Origin: JBBCJT01 sp037190665
GTDB lineage: Bacteria; Pseudomonadota; Alphaproteobacteria; Acetobacterales; Acetobacteraceae
Assembly (NCBI GenBank): GCA_037190665.1
Contig: JBBCJT010000200.1
Span: 1-14,512, forward strand
Direction: 5' to 3'
Length of the DNA: 14,512 bases
Below are positions 6,862 to 13,703 of this stretch, one piece after another. The position numbers and the translations under genes are program-made. The notes under the pieces are model-generated. The model worked only from the letters and a program-made list of their open reading frames with translations. It was not told where the DNA came from and made no database searches. How positions within the stretch are numbered: the stretch's first letter is position 1; each line of letters opens with the position of its first letter.

Positions 6862-8889
6862 TCAAAGCGACAGGATGTCGTGCCGCTGCCGTCCCCAACG
6901 ACGGGCCCGGGCGATCTCGGCGTCCTTGTCCTCGGTGAGCATCAGGCCGTCGGCGATCAGCCGGTCGCATGCCGCACCGATCGCCGCGACGTAATCCTGC
7001 AGCGACGGATAGCGTTCCAGTATGGCGCGACGCGGATCGCCCGTTGCCGCACGTTCGCCCGCACGCTCCGGCAAGGGGATGTAGCTGCCGCTGAAATCGT
7101 GCAGCGCACCGGTGCCGAAGCCTCGCGTGCGCAGGTTCCAGCCGGTGAAGGTGCCCAGCGGGGCCTGCACCATCGGCATGCGGATGCCCGCGATGTCGTT
7201 CCCGTCCTCGTCCACCGCCGGGACAAGAACCGCATAGCCGGCGCCGTCGATGATCGATGCCGGCTCGGCGATCGCGCCCCCGTTCTCGAATGCCGGACCG
7301 TAGTCGACCAGCGGCAGCGCGTTCGGGCCGCGCGGGATGGCCACGCCGGGGATGGCGGGGAACTGCGCCTTCCAGTCGGAGAACGGCACCAACGTGCCGT
7401 CACCGCGGCGTGGGACGCGGCTGGGCGGCGGCGGCACGCCATCCGCCACCCAGCGGTGCATCGCCGTCAGCACCATCCGGAACAGCGCCGAGGTCGCGAC
7501 GGTGTTGGCGAAGTTGGTGCATATCCCGCGGCTGCACCGCGACAGCAGCGGATCGGACCAGTGCTGGGAGCTCGCCCAATGATACACCCGCACGCGGTCC
7601 GGCTGTTCGAGGTCGTTGCCCTGCGTGTCGGTGTGAACGAGGGAACCGCGTCGGTTCCAGTACTCGCTTCCGGTCTGGGTATGGATCACCAGCGGATCGG
7701 TCTCGGGATGACGCAGGATGGCGTCCTCCCTGCCGGTCAGATGATCGCGGCTGCGCGCGTAGGAGAACGGGAACCGGTCGGCTGGGTTCAGCGCATCCTC
7801 GAACTGGCGCGACGCGGCCACGACCAGATTGCTGAAGCGATTGATGGGAAGGCGGCCGCCGCCGGCGATGTGCGACAGCACTCCATCGAAGACCGGGCGG
7901 CCATCTCCCGTACCGTTGAAGCCGCGATACAGGAACTCCCGCAGGCTCCGTCCGGACTGCGACCGTCCCCAGCCATAGAAGAAGCGCAGGGGCTTGCCGT
8001 CCTGGCGCAGCGGGTTGTCCGCATCCGTGCCGTAGCGCAGGTGCGCGATCAGGTCCCGGATAGCGCAGTAGCCCAGGCCAAGTACGAGCGGGTCTTTCGC
8101 CTTATAGGTCAGCTCGTAAATCCAGCCCGGACGGAATCCATCGGCGAGGAGGAGGTGGGAGTCGGAGGGCAGGATTCCTGCCTCTCCTCCTCCGGAATCA
8201 CCCGGCTTGCGCTCCTTCGGGTCGCGCTCGATCCGAGCGAATTCCCAGCCCGACGCGGGCACTTCCTCGGCGGCTTCCCAGGGGTAGCGCCGCCGGATGA
8301 GGCGGGCGCCGGCCTTGTCGAGGGAAGCGGCAGGGTAGGAGCGGGTGGAGTACTTGCCGCTCAGCGGCAGGCTGAAGACGTTGGGTTCATCGACGACGAA
8401 TTCGACACGGATGGTCTCGCTCACCGGGCCGTGGTCGTTGCGGGCGACCGGCAGGTCGAGCACCAGCCGGTCGTCGCCGCGAAGCACATCGCCCTGCCAG
8501 CCCGCGCAGACGATGGTGTAGCCGTTGCGCAGCAGGAAGCCGTTGCCAGCATCGGCCACGCTGGACGGCGCGTTCGTGTGCGGCGCGTCGTTGAAGAACT
8601 GAAGGCATCGCTTGTTGCCTCGGTTCACCAGTTCGAACAGGAGCGCGCCGTTGCCCTTCGCCTGATCGACCGGCTTGAGGAACCAGACATCGGTCGCGAC
8701 CTGAACAAGCCCGTCCGCATCCCGTTCCGCGAGGCGGATGTCCGGCACCGCGGAAAGCGACGGATCGTCCCGCTCGTAGGAGAAGTACGCCCGTCCCTCC
8801 AGTATCTCGTACGCGCCGGCATCGCCGAATACGTGCCCGCCAGCGAACGGACGGCGCGTGCGGATGTCGAGTCTGGTGCGGGCGGGCAT
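6862..8889 (-). CDS. Alpha/beta hydrolase domain-containing protein (Abhydrolase_10 type)
   Basis: This 675-aa protein matches the large bacterial family called 'alpha/beta hydrolase domain-containing protein'. Its N-terminus TRRPFAGGHVFGDAGAYE (11-28) is the family's typical opening, and YGWGRSQSGRSLREFLYRGF (305-324) is the nucleophile elbow, with Ser310 (or Ser312) as probable nucleophile. The family is poorly characterised; ester or amide hydrolysis is expected. No clear signal peptide is seen. An in-frame ATG at 9039 would add 50 low-complexity Arg-rich residues overlapping the GAF gene, so I prefer the ATG at 8889, although no good Shine-Dalgarno precedes it. It lies 50 bases after the GAF stop and 16 bases before the mutase-like start. 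In the operon it probably releases the substrate that the mutase-like enzyme uses; this is inference. Confidence 0.88.
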   Translation of the reverse strand: MPARTRLDIRTRRPFAGGHVFGDAGAYEILEGRAYFSYERDDPSLSAVPDIRLAERDADGLVQVATDVWFLKPVDQAKGNGALLFELVNRGNKRCLQFFNDAPHTNAPSSVADAGNGFLLRNGYTIVCAGWQGDVLRGDDRLVLDLPVARNDHGPVSETIRVEFVVDEPNVFSLPLSGKYSTRSYPAASLDKAGARLIRRRYPWEAAEEVPASGWEFARIERDPKERKPGDSGGGEAGILPSDSHLLLADGFRPGWIYELTYKAKDPLVLGLGYCAIRDLIAHLRYGTDADNPLRQDGKPLRFFYGWGRSQSGRSLREFLYRGFNGTGDGRPVFDGVLSHIAGGGRLPINRFSNLVVAASRQFEDALNPADRFPFSYARSRDHLTGREDAILRHPETDPLVIHTQTGSEYWNRRGSLVHTDTQGNDLEQPDRVRVYHWASSQHWSDPLLSRCSRGICTNFANTVATSALFRMVLTAMHRWVADGVPPPPSRVPRRGDGTLVPFSDWKAQFPAIPGVAIPRGPNALPLVDYGPAFENGGAIAEPASIIDGAGYAVLVPAVDEDGNDIAGIRMPMVQAPLGTFTGWNLRTRGFGTGALHDFSGSYIPLPERAGERAATGDPRRAILERYPSLQDYVAAIGAACDRLIADGLMLTEDKDAEIARARRWGRQRHDILSL

Positions 8890-8939
8890 GGGCGGTCGCT
8901 CGGCTGGTCTGGAGGTTGAGGAAGGAAGCTTGTCGGACG

Positions 8940-9428
8940 TTAGCCGGTCGCGAGGAGGGCGGCCGCCAGAAGTTGTGCGAATGGCATGGCCTCGGTCGCG
9001 AAGGATGGCGGGCGTGGCCCGTCGCCGCCTGCGACGCACAGAAGGCCGATCACCTCGCCGTTGTAGACGACCGGAAGGTTGGCGAGGTTCGAGGCGCCGA
9101 GACGGACCACGACGTCATGATCGGGATACTGCGCGGCGATCTCCGCCACCGAGTTGGCGACGAAGGGTTCGCCGGTGCTGAGGATCCCGCGCGCGCGGGG
9201 CGTATCAGGGAGGGTCTTCCGCACGCCGAGTGGGTAGGTGTCCGGTACGGTGGAGAACACCCGCTCCGTATGCAGGCCGCCGGTCACGCGCAGGATCGTC
9301 GTGTAGGCCCGGCCGAACCGCGCATCGATCGCGCGGTCGACCGCTTCGAAGGTGGCCTGCGGCTGGCCGGGCCGTGACAGTGCTGCCAGAGCCTCGGCCA
9401 TCACCGGCGAGAGATCGGCCTGGGGCAC
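8940..9428 (-). CDS. Small stand-alone GAF-domain protein
   Basis: This 162-aa protein appears to be a single GAF domain with no output domain attached. The visible pattern is RFGRAYTTILRV (37-48), a helix-rich middle containing RGILSTGEPFVANSVAEI (80-97), then the closing strands NLPVVYNGEVIGLLCVAG (117-134), which are typical of GAF folds (conserved G-x-V-x-G-L-L). GAF domains bind small molecules or cyclic nucleotides, or sense redox; Cys131 sits in the last strand. The start is GTG, one base after the binding-protein TGA, with GAGGAAG 7 bases upstream, so the two genes are tightly coupled. The role is unknown: a ligand sensor for the operon, a partner of the binding protein, or a small enzyme such as a methionine-sulfoxide-reductase-like GAF protein are all possible. 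Confidence 0.8.
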   Translation of the reverse strand: MPQADLSPVMAEALAALSRPGQPQATFEAVDRAIDARFGRAYTTILRVTGGLHTERVFSTVPDTYPLGVRKTLPDTPRARGILSTGEPFVANSVAEIAAQYPDHDVVVRLGASNLANLPVVYNGEVIGLLCVAGGDGPRPPSFATEAMPFAQLLAAALLATG

Positions 9429-9429
9429 G

Positions 9430-11013
9430 TCAGGGCTTCCTCGCGTTCCACAGCACGGTCACCGGCGTGTCGAGCAGGTCGGACACGTTGTTGCGATAGG
9501 CGACCTGGCTCAGATACTGCCCGAGCGGCATGAAGGGAACGAATTCGGCCGCGCGAGCCTGCAATTGGTCACGGAGCGCCCGCCGCCGGGCTGTGTCCGT
9601 CTCCCGCATCCAGGCGTTGCGGATGTCGTCCATGGCTTTGTCGCAGGGCCAGCCGAACCAGCTTGAACCGTCGCAGACCGAGTTCAGCAGGAAGTTCGTC
9701 GCCGGATTGCCGAGTTCGAACGTGTAGCCCCAGGACACGAAGGCGTTCCAGCCGCCCTCGGCTATCGGACCCTTGTTCGCACGCTTCTGCAGCACGGATG
9801 CCCAGTCGAGCGTGACGACGTTCACCGTCATGCCGATCTGGCGCATCCGGGCCGCCGCCACTTCCACGAAATCCGAGATCAACTGGAAGTTGGTGGGCTG
9901 CATGACGACGACCGGCTCGCCGTTGTAACCCGCCTCTCGCAGCAGTTGCCTCGCCTTCTCGAGGTCCGGCTGGCGGAAGGCTTCGGTGCCGCCTTCCGGC
10001 GCATCGTCCCCGACGCAGGCGAGGAAGGAGTGGCAGCGCCGCCACGCATTGGCATCACCGCCGGCGGCAAGCTCCATGAACTCCGCCTGGTCGAACGCCA
10101 TCATCACCGCCTGACGCACCTTCGGGTTGTTCAGCGGCGGATGGAGGAAGTTCGGGCGGAAGAAGCCGGCAATGCCGCTGCGGTTCAGCGCGCGCAGCGT
10201 GATGTTCCGATCGCGCCGGAACAGGGGCAGCAGGTCGAGCGGCGGGGATTCGTAGATATCGATCTGGCCGGCCTGAATGGCGGCCGCGGCGGTCGCGGCA
10301 TCGCCGATGATCAGGAATTCGGCCCTGTCGACATGAACGCGCTTGCCGCCCGCGAAGCCGCTGGCCGGTTCGTCGCGAGGGACGTAATCGCGGTTGCGCT
10401 CATAGACCAGCCGGCTTCCCGAGACGTATTCGTTCGCGACGAAGCGGAACGGGCCGGAGCCGATATTGGCCGTGACCGCCCGCGCCGGATCGTTGGCGGC
10501 ATCGGCCTCGCGCATGATGAACAGCGCACTGCTCGTCGGCTTGGCGAAGCCTTCGATCACCAGCGGGGTAGGGATGTCGGTGGTGACGGTGAAGGTCCGG
10601 TCGTCCACGGCGGCGAGCTTCATGCCCATCCCGACGAGGCGGACGCCGACCACGTCGCGCTTGGCCCAACGGGCTATCGAGGCGATCACGTCGGCGGACC
10701 GGACAGGCGATCCATCGTGGAACCGCAACCCCGGCCGCAGGGTCATGGTCAGCGTGCGCCCGCCGTCACTGGGCACCACCGTGTCCACCATCTGCGGCTG
10801 AGGCACGCCGTTGCCGTCCATGCTGAACAGCGTGTCGTAGATCATGTAGGCGTGCTGCTGCGTCACCGCGGCCACGGCGGTCACCGGGTCGAAGACCGTG
10901 GCCTCCGATTGCGGGACCAGGCGCAGTGTTGTCTGCGCGACGGCGGAAGTCGCCAACGTTGCGCAGGCCAGACCGAGGCCGACGACGGCCCTGCGTGAGA
11001 ATATCCCGACCAC
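9430..11013 (-). CDS. ABC transporter substrate-binding protein, family 5, with twin-arginine-like signal peptide
   Basis: This 527-aa periplasmic binding protein is of the peptide/opine (SBP_bac_5) family. The signal peptide contains S-R-R-A-V-V at residues 6-11, a hydrophobic segment and AVA before Gln27, which resembles a Tat rather than a plain Sec signal. The family signature LRPGLRFHDGSPVRSADVIA lies at 92-111. The frame is open to 11202, but the GTG at 11013 begins the signal peptide and has AGGGGG five bases upstream, so I chose it. It is the first gene of the operon leading to the GAF, hydrolase and mutase-like genes. Its promoter carries the GAAAACGTTTTC palindrome. No ABC permease or ATPase is present in the window. 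It presumably binds the substrate of this pathway. Confidence 0.92.
   Translation of the reverse strand: MVGIFSRRAVVGLGLACATLATSAVAQTTLRLVPQSEATVFDPVTAVAAVTQQHAYMIYDTLFSMDGNGVPQPQMVDTVVPSDGGRTLTMTLRPGLRFHDGSPVRSADVIASIARWAKRDVVGVRLVGMGMKLAAVDDRTFTVTTDIPTPLVIEGFAKPTSSALFIMREADAANDPARAVTANIGSGPFRFVANEYVSGSRLVYERNRDYVPRDEPASGFAGGKRVHVDRAEFLIIGDAATAAAAIQAGQIDIYESPPLDLLPLFRRDRNITLRALNRSGIAGFFRPNFLHPPLNNPKVRQAVMMAFDQAEFMELAAGGDANAWRRCHSFLACVGDDAPEGGTEAFRQPDLEKARQLLREAGYNGEPVVVMQPTNFQLISDFVEVAAARMRQIGMTVNVVTLDWASVLQKRANKGPIAEGGWNAFVSWGYTFELGNPATNFLLNSVCDGSSWFGWPCDKAMDDIRNAWMRETDTARRRALRDQLQARAAEFVPFMPLGQYLSQVAYRNNVSDLLDTPVTVLWNARKP
9436..9442 (-). promoter_or_regulatory. Ribosome binding site for the GTG-started GAF gene
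   Basis: GAGGAAG on the minus strand lies within the end of the binding-protein gene, 7 bases before the GTG at 9428. It supports a GTG start one base beyond the preceding stop codon. Confidence 0.55.
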
Positions 11014-11018
11014 GATGT

Positions 11019-11024
11019 CCCCCT
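11019..11024 (-). promoter_or_regulatory. Ribosome binding site deciding the GTG start of the binding protein
   Basis: AGGGGG on the minus strand stands five bases before GTG at 11013. The frame stays open upstream, but this site and the immediately following signal peptide fix the start here. Confidence 0.65.
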
Positions 11025-11112
11025 CTTCTTCTTGCGAAACGCTCTGCGCGCGCACGCCCTGTGCGCCGGCCCCGTACCCGGGTTGCGCCCGCGGTCCAGA
11101 GGCCGGATAGGA

Positions 11113-11141
11113 ACGATGAAAACGTTTTCTGGACGAGTCAA
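11113..11141 (-). promoter_or_regulatory. Candidate promoter of the binding protein-GAF-hydrolase-mutase operon
   Basis: On the minus strand TTGACT (11141-11136) and CATCGT (11118-11113) are 17 bases apart. The -35 is strong (five of six), the -10 weak (three of six). The GAAAACGTTTTC palindrome starts at the seventh spacer base and ends on the first -10 base. The promoter before the cupin gene shows the same layout, which supports both. The predicted leader is about 93 bases; I see no cobalamin riboswitch in it. Confidence 0.55.
11118..11129. promoter_or_regulatory. Perfect GAAAACGTTTTC palindrome, candidate LacI-family operator
   Basis: This 12-bp perfect palindrome has the central CG that LacI/PurR-type proteins typically need for hinge-helix insertion. 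It lies between the divergent LacI gene and the minus-strand operon, within that operon's promoter. The binding protein is inferred from adjacency and from a near-copy at 12292-12303. Confidence 0.8.
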
Positions 11142-11207
11142 GCGCCCATTCGGCAGAGTGGCGCGCAGGCCGGTTTGCCGTTAGTGACCGGGCGGCCAGC
11201 AAGGGTG

Positions 11208-12245
11208 ATGTGGAGTTCCGTGCGCAAATCCGGGAAACGAGGTGTCCACGAGGTAGCGGAGCGTGCCGGGGTCTCCATCGCTACGGTCTCCCGCAGCTTC
11301 AACGAGCCGGGGCTCGTGCGCGAGGACGTCAGGAAGCGGATTCTCGAGGTCGCCGACGCGCTGGGATACATGCCCAACCCGGCGGCAAAGGCGCTCCGGC
11401 TTCGCCGCACCGATATCGTCGGCGCGGTGATCCCGACGCTGGATCACGCGATCTATGCGCGGCTCGTCAACGCGTTCCAGACCCAGATGGCGAGCGCGGG
11501 CTACACCGTGGTCGTTCTCACGGTGGGGTTCGACAACACGGATGCCGGCGCCTCCATCCGTCAGGTCGTGGAACGGGGCGCGGAAGCGCTGATGATCGTC
11601 GGCGCCATCGAGGATGAGGTCCTGCTGGAGTTCCTGGCGAAGAAGCGCACGCCGGTGATCCAGACCTATTCGTATGCGGAGCGCCCGGGACAGGCCTCCG
11701 TCGGCTTCGACAACGCGGCGGCCATGCGCAGCGTCGTCGAGCACCTGCTCTCGCTGGGCCATCGCCACCTCGTCATGCTCGCCGGCCCGATGCGGGGAAA
11801 CGACCGGCAGATCGCCCGCGTCGAAGCCTTCCGCACCACGCTTGCCGATGCCGGCCTCCCCCCCGGCGCGGGGAGTGTGATCGAGACGCGCTACACGTTC
11901 CAGGCCGGGATCGACGCGCTGCATGCGACGCGGGCGCTCTATCCGCAGACGACGGCGGTGGTGTGCAGCAGCGATATCCTCGCCTTCGGCGTCCTGCACG
12001 CCTGCAAGTCGCTGGGCATCTCCGTGCCGCAGGACATGTCGGTGACCGGCTTCGACGATCTCGATTTCGCCCCGCTTCTCGACCCGCCGCTGACGACGGT
12101 GGAGATCGGTGCCGACGAGATGGGCCGGATTGCGGGGCAGCGGATCGTGGCGGCGCTGGAGGGGCCGGGACCTGTCCAGAGTCTCTGCCTGCCGACACGA
12201 CTGGTGCTCCGCGGATCGGCCGCCCCACCACGAACGACACGCTGA
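11208..12245 (+). CDS. LacI-family transcriptional regulator
   Basis: This 345-aa protein has a complete LacI layout. A helix-turn-helix lies at 13-32 (VHEVAERAGVSIATVSRSF), then a hinge helix at 57-68 (NPAAKALRLRRT), then a periplasmic-binding-protein-like effector domain with VGAVIPTLDHAIYARLV (71-87), a C-lobe segment DILAFGVLHACKSLG and the closing TGFDDLDFAPLLDPPLTTVE. It should bind DNA as a dimer and release it, or bind, when a pathway metabolite docks. The frame is open far upstream; ATG 11208, GTG 11205 and GTG 11220 are all possible starts, and the last would shorten it by four residues. It is transcribed away from the operon whose promoter holds GAAAACGTTTTC, and the cupin gene follows 108 bases downstream behind a similar site. 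Effector unknown. Confidence 0.94.
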   Translation: MWSSVRKSGKRGVHEVAERAGVSIATVSRSFNEPGLVREDVRKRILEVADALGYMPNPAAKALRLRRTDIVGAVIPTLDHAIYARLVNAFQTQMASAGYTVVVLTVGFDNTDAGASIRQVVERGAEALMIVGAIEDEVLLEFLAKKRTPVIQTYSYAERPGQASVGFDNAAAMRSVVEHLLSLGHRHLVMLAGPMRGNDRQIARVEAFRTTLADAGLPPGAGSVIETRYTFQAGIDALHATRALYPQTTAVVCSSDILAFGVLHACKSLGISVPQDMSVTGFDDLDFAPLLDPPLTTVEIGADEMGRIAGQRIVAALEGPGPVQSLCLPTRLVLRGSAAPPRTTR

Positions 12246-12279
12246 GACCAGCGGATTGAGCACTCTCCGGTCCTCGCAC

Positions 12280-12308
12280 TTGCGCGCGAATGAAAACCTT
12301 TACATCAT
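12280..12308 (+). promoter_or_regulatory. Candidate promoter of the cupin-SDR-racemase operon
   Basis: TTGCGC (12280-12285) and CATCAT (12303-12308) are separated by 17 bases; the -10 matches four of six consensus bases. The operator-like GAAAACCTTTAC begins at the seventh spacer base, the same register as in the divergent operon's promoter. Predicted leader is about 40 bases. Confidence 0.5.
12292..12303. promoter_or_regulatory. Second, imperfect LacI-type operator (GAAAACCTTTAC)
   Basis: This site matches the GAAAACGTTTTC palindrome at 10 of 12 positions; the left half is identical and the right half has two changes. The flanking ATG before and AT after are also shared with the first site in promoter orientation. 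It implies that the upstream LacI regulator also controls the cupin operon, probably with lower affinity. Confidence 0.68.
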
Positions 12309-12353
12309 GGTGGCAATGCCGAGCGGGCCAACCAGACGAGCGGACCGAATGCG

Positions 12354-12869
12354 ATGAGGATGACCACGAAAGCGGACAGCCAGGGCGGCGCCACGCTGGT
12401 GATGCAGCCGGACGAGGGGCAGGACTACTGGCAGCCTGAGCCCGCGAACGGCCATATCTCGGTCCGGGTCTCGCCGAAGCTGGTCGAGATGGAACACCCG
12501 ATTGGCCTCGGCACGCAGACGCTGCCGCCGGGCTCCTTCGTGCGCGAACATGCCCATGACAGGAACGAGGAAGTGCTGCACTTCATCTCGGGCACCGGCA
12601 AGGCGGTCGTCGAGGGCAAAGAGTACGAGCTGAAGCCCGGCGTCACGATCTTCGTCGGGAAGAACCGCCGCCACAAGTTCATCAACGACGGCGAAACCGA
12701 TCTGCACTGGCTCTGGCTGATCGTGCCCAACGGCCTCGAGGATTTCTTCGAAGCCATCGGCCGTTCCAAGGTGCCCGGCGGCGTCGATCCCACACCCTTT
12801 CCCCGCCCTGCCGACGTCCTTGAGATCGAACGCCGCACCGTCTTCGCCGCCGGCAGCGAGAAGGTCTGA
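12354..12869 (+). CDS. Single-domain cupin protein
   Basis: This 171-aa protein carries one cupin barrel. Motif 1 is G60-SFVREHAHDRNEEVLHF, giving metal-ligand candidates His66, His68 and Glu72. Motif 2 runs from Gly96 (GVTIFVGKNRRHKFIN) and supplies His107, with Asn111 closing the motif. All four usual metal ligands are therefore present. Cupins of this size include dioxygenases, isomerases, epimerases and sugar- or acid-binding proteins, so the reaction cannot be named; Trp27 and a Trp-rich strand at 119-121 may line the pocket. The start may be ATG 12354 or ATG 12360; neither has a strong Shine-Dalgarno. It is first in the plus-strand operon, behind the LacI-type site, and 56 bases before the dehydrogenase. 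Confidence 0.88.
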   Translation: MRMTTKADSQGGATLVMQPDEGQDYWQPEPANGHISVRVSPKLVEMEHPIGLGTQTLPPGSFVREHAHDRNEEVLHFISGTGKAVVEGKEYELKPGVTIFVGKNRRHKFINDGETDLHWLWLIVPNGLEDFFEAIGRSKVPGGVDPTPFPRPADVLEIERRTVFAAGSEKV

Positions 12870-12925
12870 TCCGCCGATCCGGCGATCATCGAAACGCGAC
12901 AATTCCTTTCGGGTTAGAGGCCTAT

Positions 12926-13678
12926 ATGCGTCTGAAGGACAAGGTTGCCATCATCACCGGCGCGGCTGCCGGCATCGGTGAGGCGACGGCGAAGCTCTTT
13001 GCGGCCGAAGGCGCGCGGGTGGTGATCGCGGACTGGAACGGGGACGGCGCGCAGGCCGTCGCGGCAGGCATCGGCGAGGCCGCCCTTGCCATGCCCGTCG
13101 ATGTCCGGTCGGAGCCCGACGTGGCGCGGATGATTGCCCGGACGCAAGAGGCGTTCGGTGGTCTCGACATCCTCGTCAACAACGCCGGCAAGGGGTTGAT
13201 CGGCGATGTCGTGTCGATCGCCGAGCAGGACTGGGACGATATCGTCTCGATCAATCTCAAGAGCGTCTATCTCTGCTCCAAGCACGCCATCCCGCTGCTG
13301 CGCGCGCGCGGCAGCGGCACCATCGTCAATGTCGCCTCCAACGTCGCGCAGGTGGGCATCAGGGCGCGCGCGGCCTATGTCGCTGCGAAGGGCGGTGTGG
13401 CGGCACTGACACGCGCCATGGCGCTCGACCATGCGGCGGATTCGATCAGGGTGAACGCGGTTGCCCCCGGCGTGATCTGGTCGAATTACTACGAGGCGAT
13501 GCTGAAGACCGTGCCCGACCCCGAGGCGTTCGTGGCGGGACTGAAGGCGCGTGCGCCCATGGCCCGCCTCGGCCAGCCGGAGGAGATCGCGCCGATGATC
13601 CTGTGGCTCGCCTCAGCGGAATCTTCCTTTGCCACGGGCGGGATCTTCACTGTCGATGGCGGCATGACGGCCTGGTGA
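12926..13678 (+). CDS. Short-chain dehydrogenase/reductase (classical SDR)
   Basis: This 250-aa protein has every classical SDR hallmark: cofactor loop TGAAAGIG (11-18), NNAG (85-88), Asn110, Ser138, and the Tyr151/Lys155 pair of YVAAK. Asp36 at the end of the second strand (VIADW) points to NAD rather than NADP. The C-terminal FTVDGGMTAW is typical. The enzyme oxidises an alcohol or reduces a ketone in the cytoplasm; the substrate cannot be read from sequence. AGAGG lies five bases before the ATG. It is followed after 25 bases by the racemase-family gene, so a hydroxy acid or hydroxy-imino acid intermediate is plausible but unproven. Confidence 0.95.
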   Translation: MRLKDKVAIITGAAAGIGEATAKLFAAEGARVVIADWNGDGAQAVAAGIGEAALAMPVDVRSEPDVARMIARTQEAFGGLDILVNNAGKGLIGDVVSIAEQDWDDIVSINLKSVYLCSKHAIPLLRARGSGTIVNVASNVAQVGIRARAAYVAAKGGVAALTRAMALDHAADSIRVNAVAPGVIWSNYYEAMLKTVPDPEAFVAGLKARAPMARLGQPEEIAPMILWLASAESSFATGGIFTVDGGMTAW

Positions 13679-13703
13679 GAGGCCGGGCAGCGGGAGAGGC
13701 ACG

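Noticed and set aside
6520..8919. 799-codon open frame on the plus strand antisense to the mutase-like and hydrolase genes
   Set aside because: It crosses two convincing genes and their junction, its translation is Arg/Ala/Gly-rich with no family motif, and long antisense frames are expected at this GC content.
8890..9039. 50-residue N-terminal extension of the Abhydrolase_10 protein
   Set aside because: It overlaps the GAF gene, begins with an Arg run and lies before the family's normal N-terminus.
11014..11112. Possible cobalamin riboswitch in the leader of the operon ending in the B12 enzyme
   Set aside because: The roughly 93-base leader has no recognisable B12 box and is too short for a full cobalamin riboswitch; the palindrome points to protein-based control.
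10926..11207. Upstream extension of the LacI frame into the intergenic region and the binding-protein gene
   Set aside because: It would cover the operator and the divergent gene's start; LacI proteins begin shortly before the helix-turn-helix.
11181..12263. 360-codon minus-strand frame antisense to the LacI gene
   Set aside because: No recognisable domain; the plus strand encodes a complete LacI protein.
12870..12925. GATCCGCC/GGCGATC imperfect inverted repeat between cupin and SDR genes
   Set aside because: The arms are short and misaligned by one base, with no T-run, and the genes look co-transcribed.
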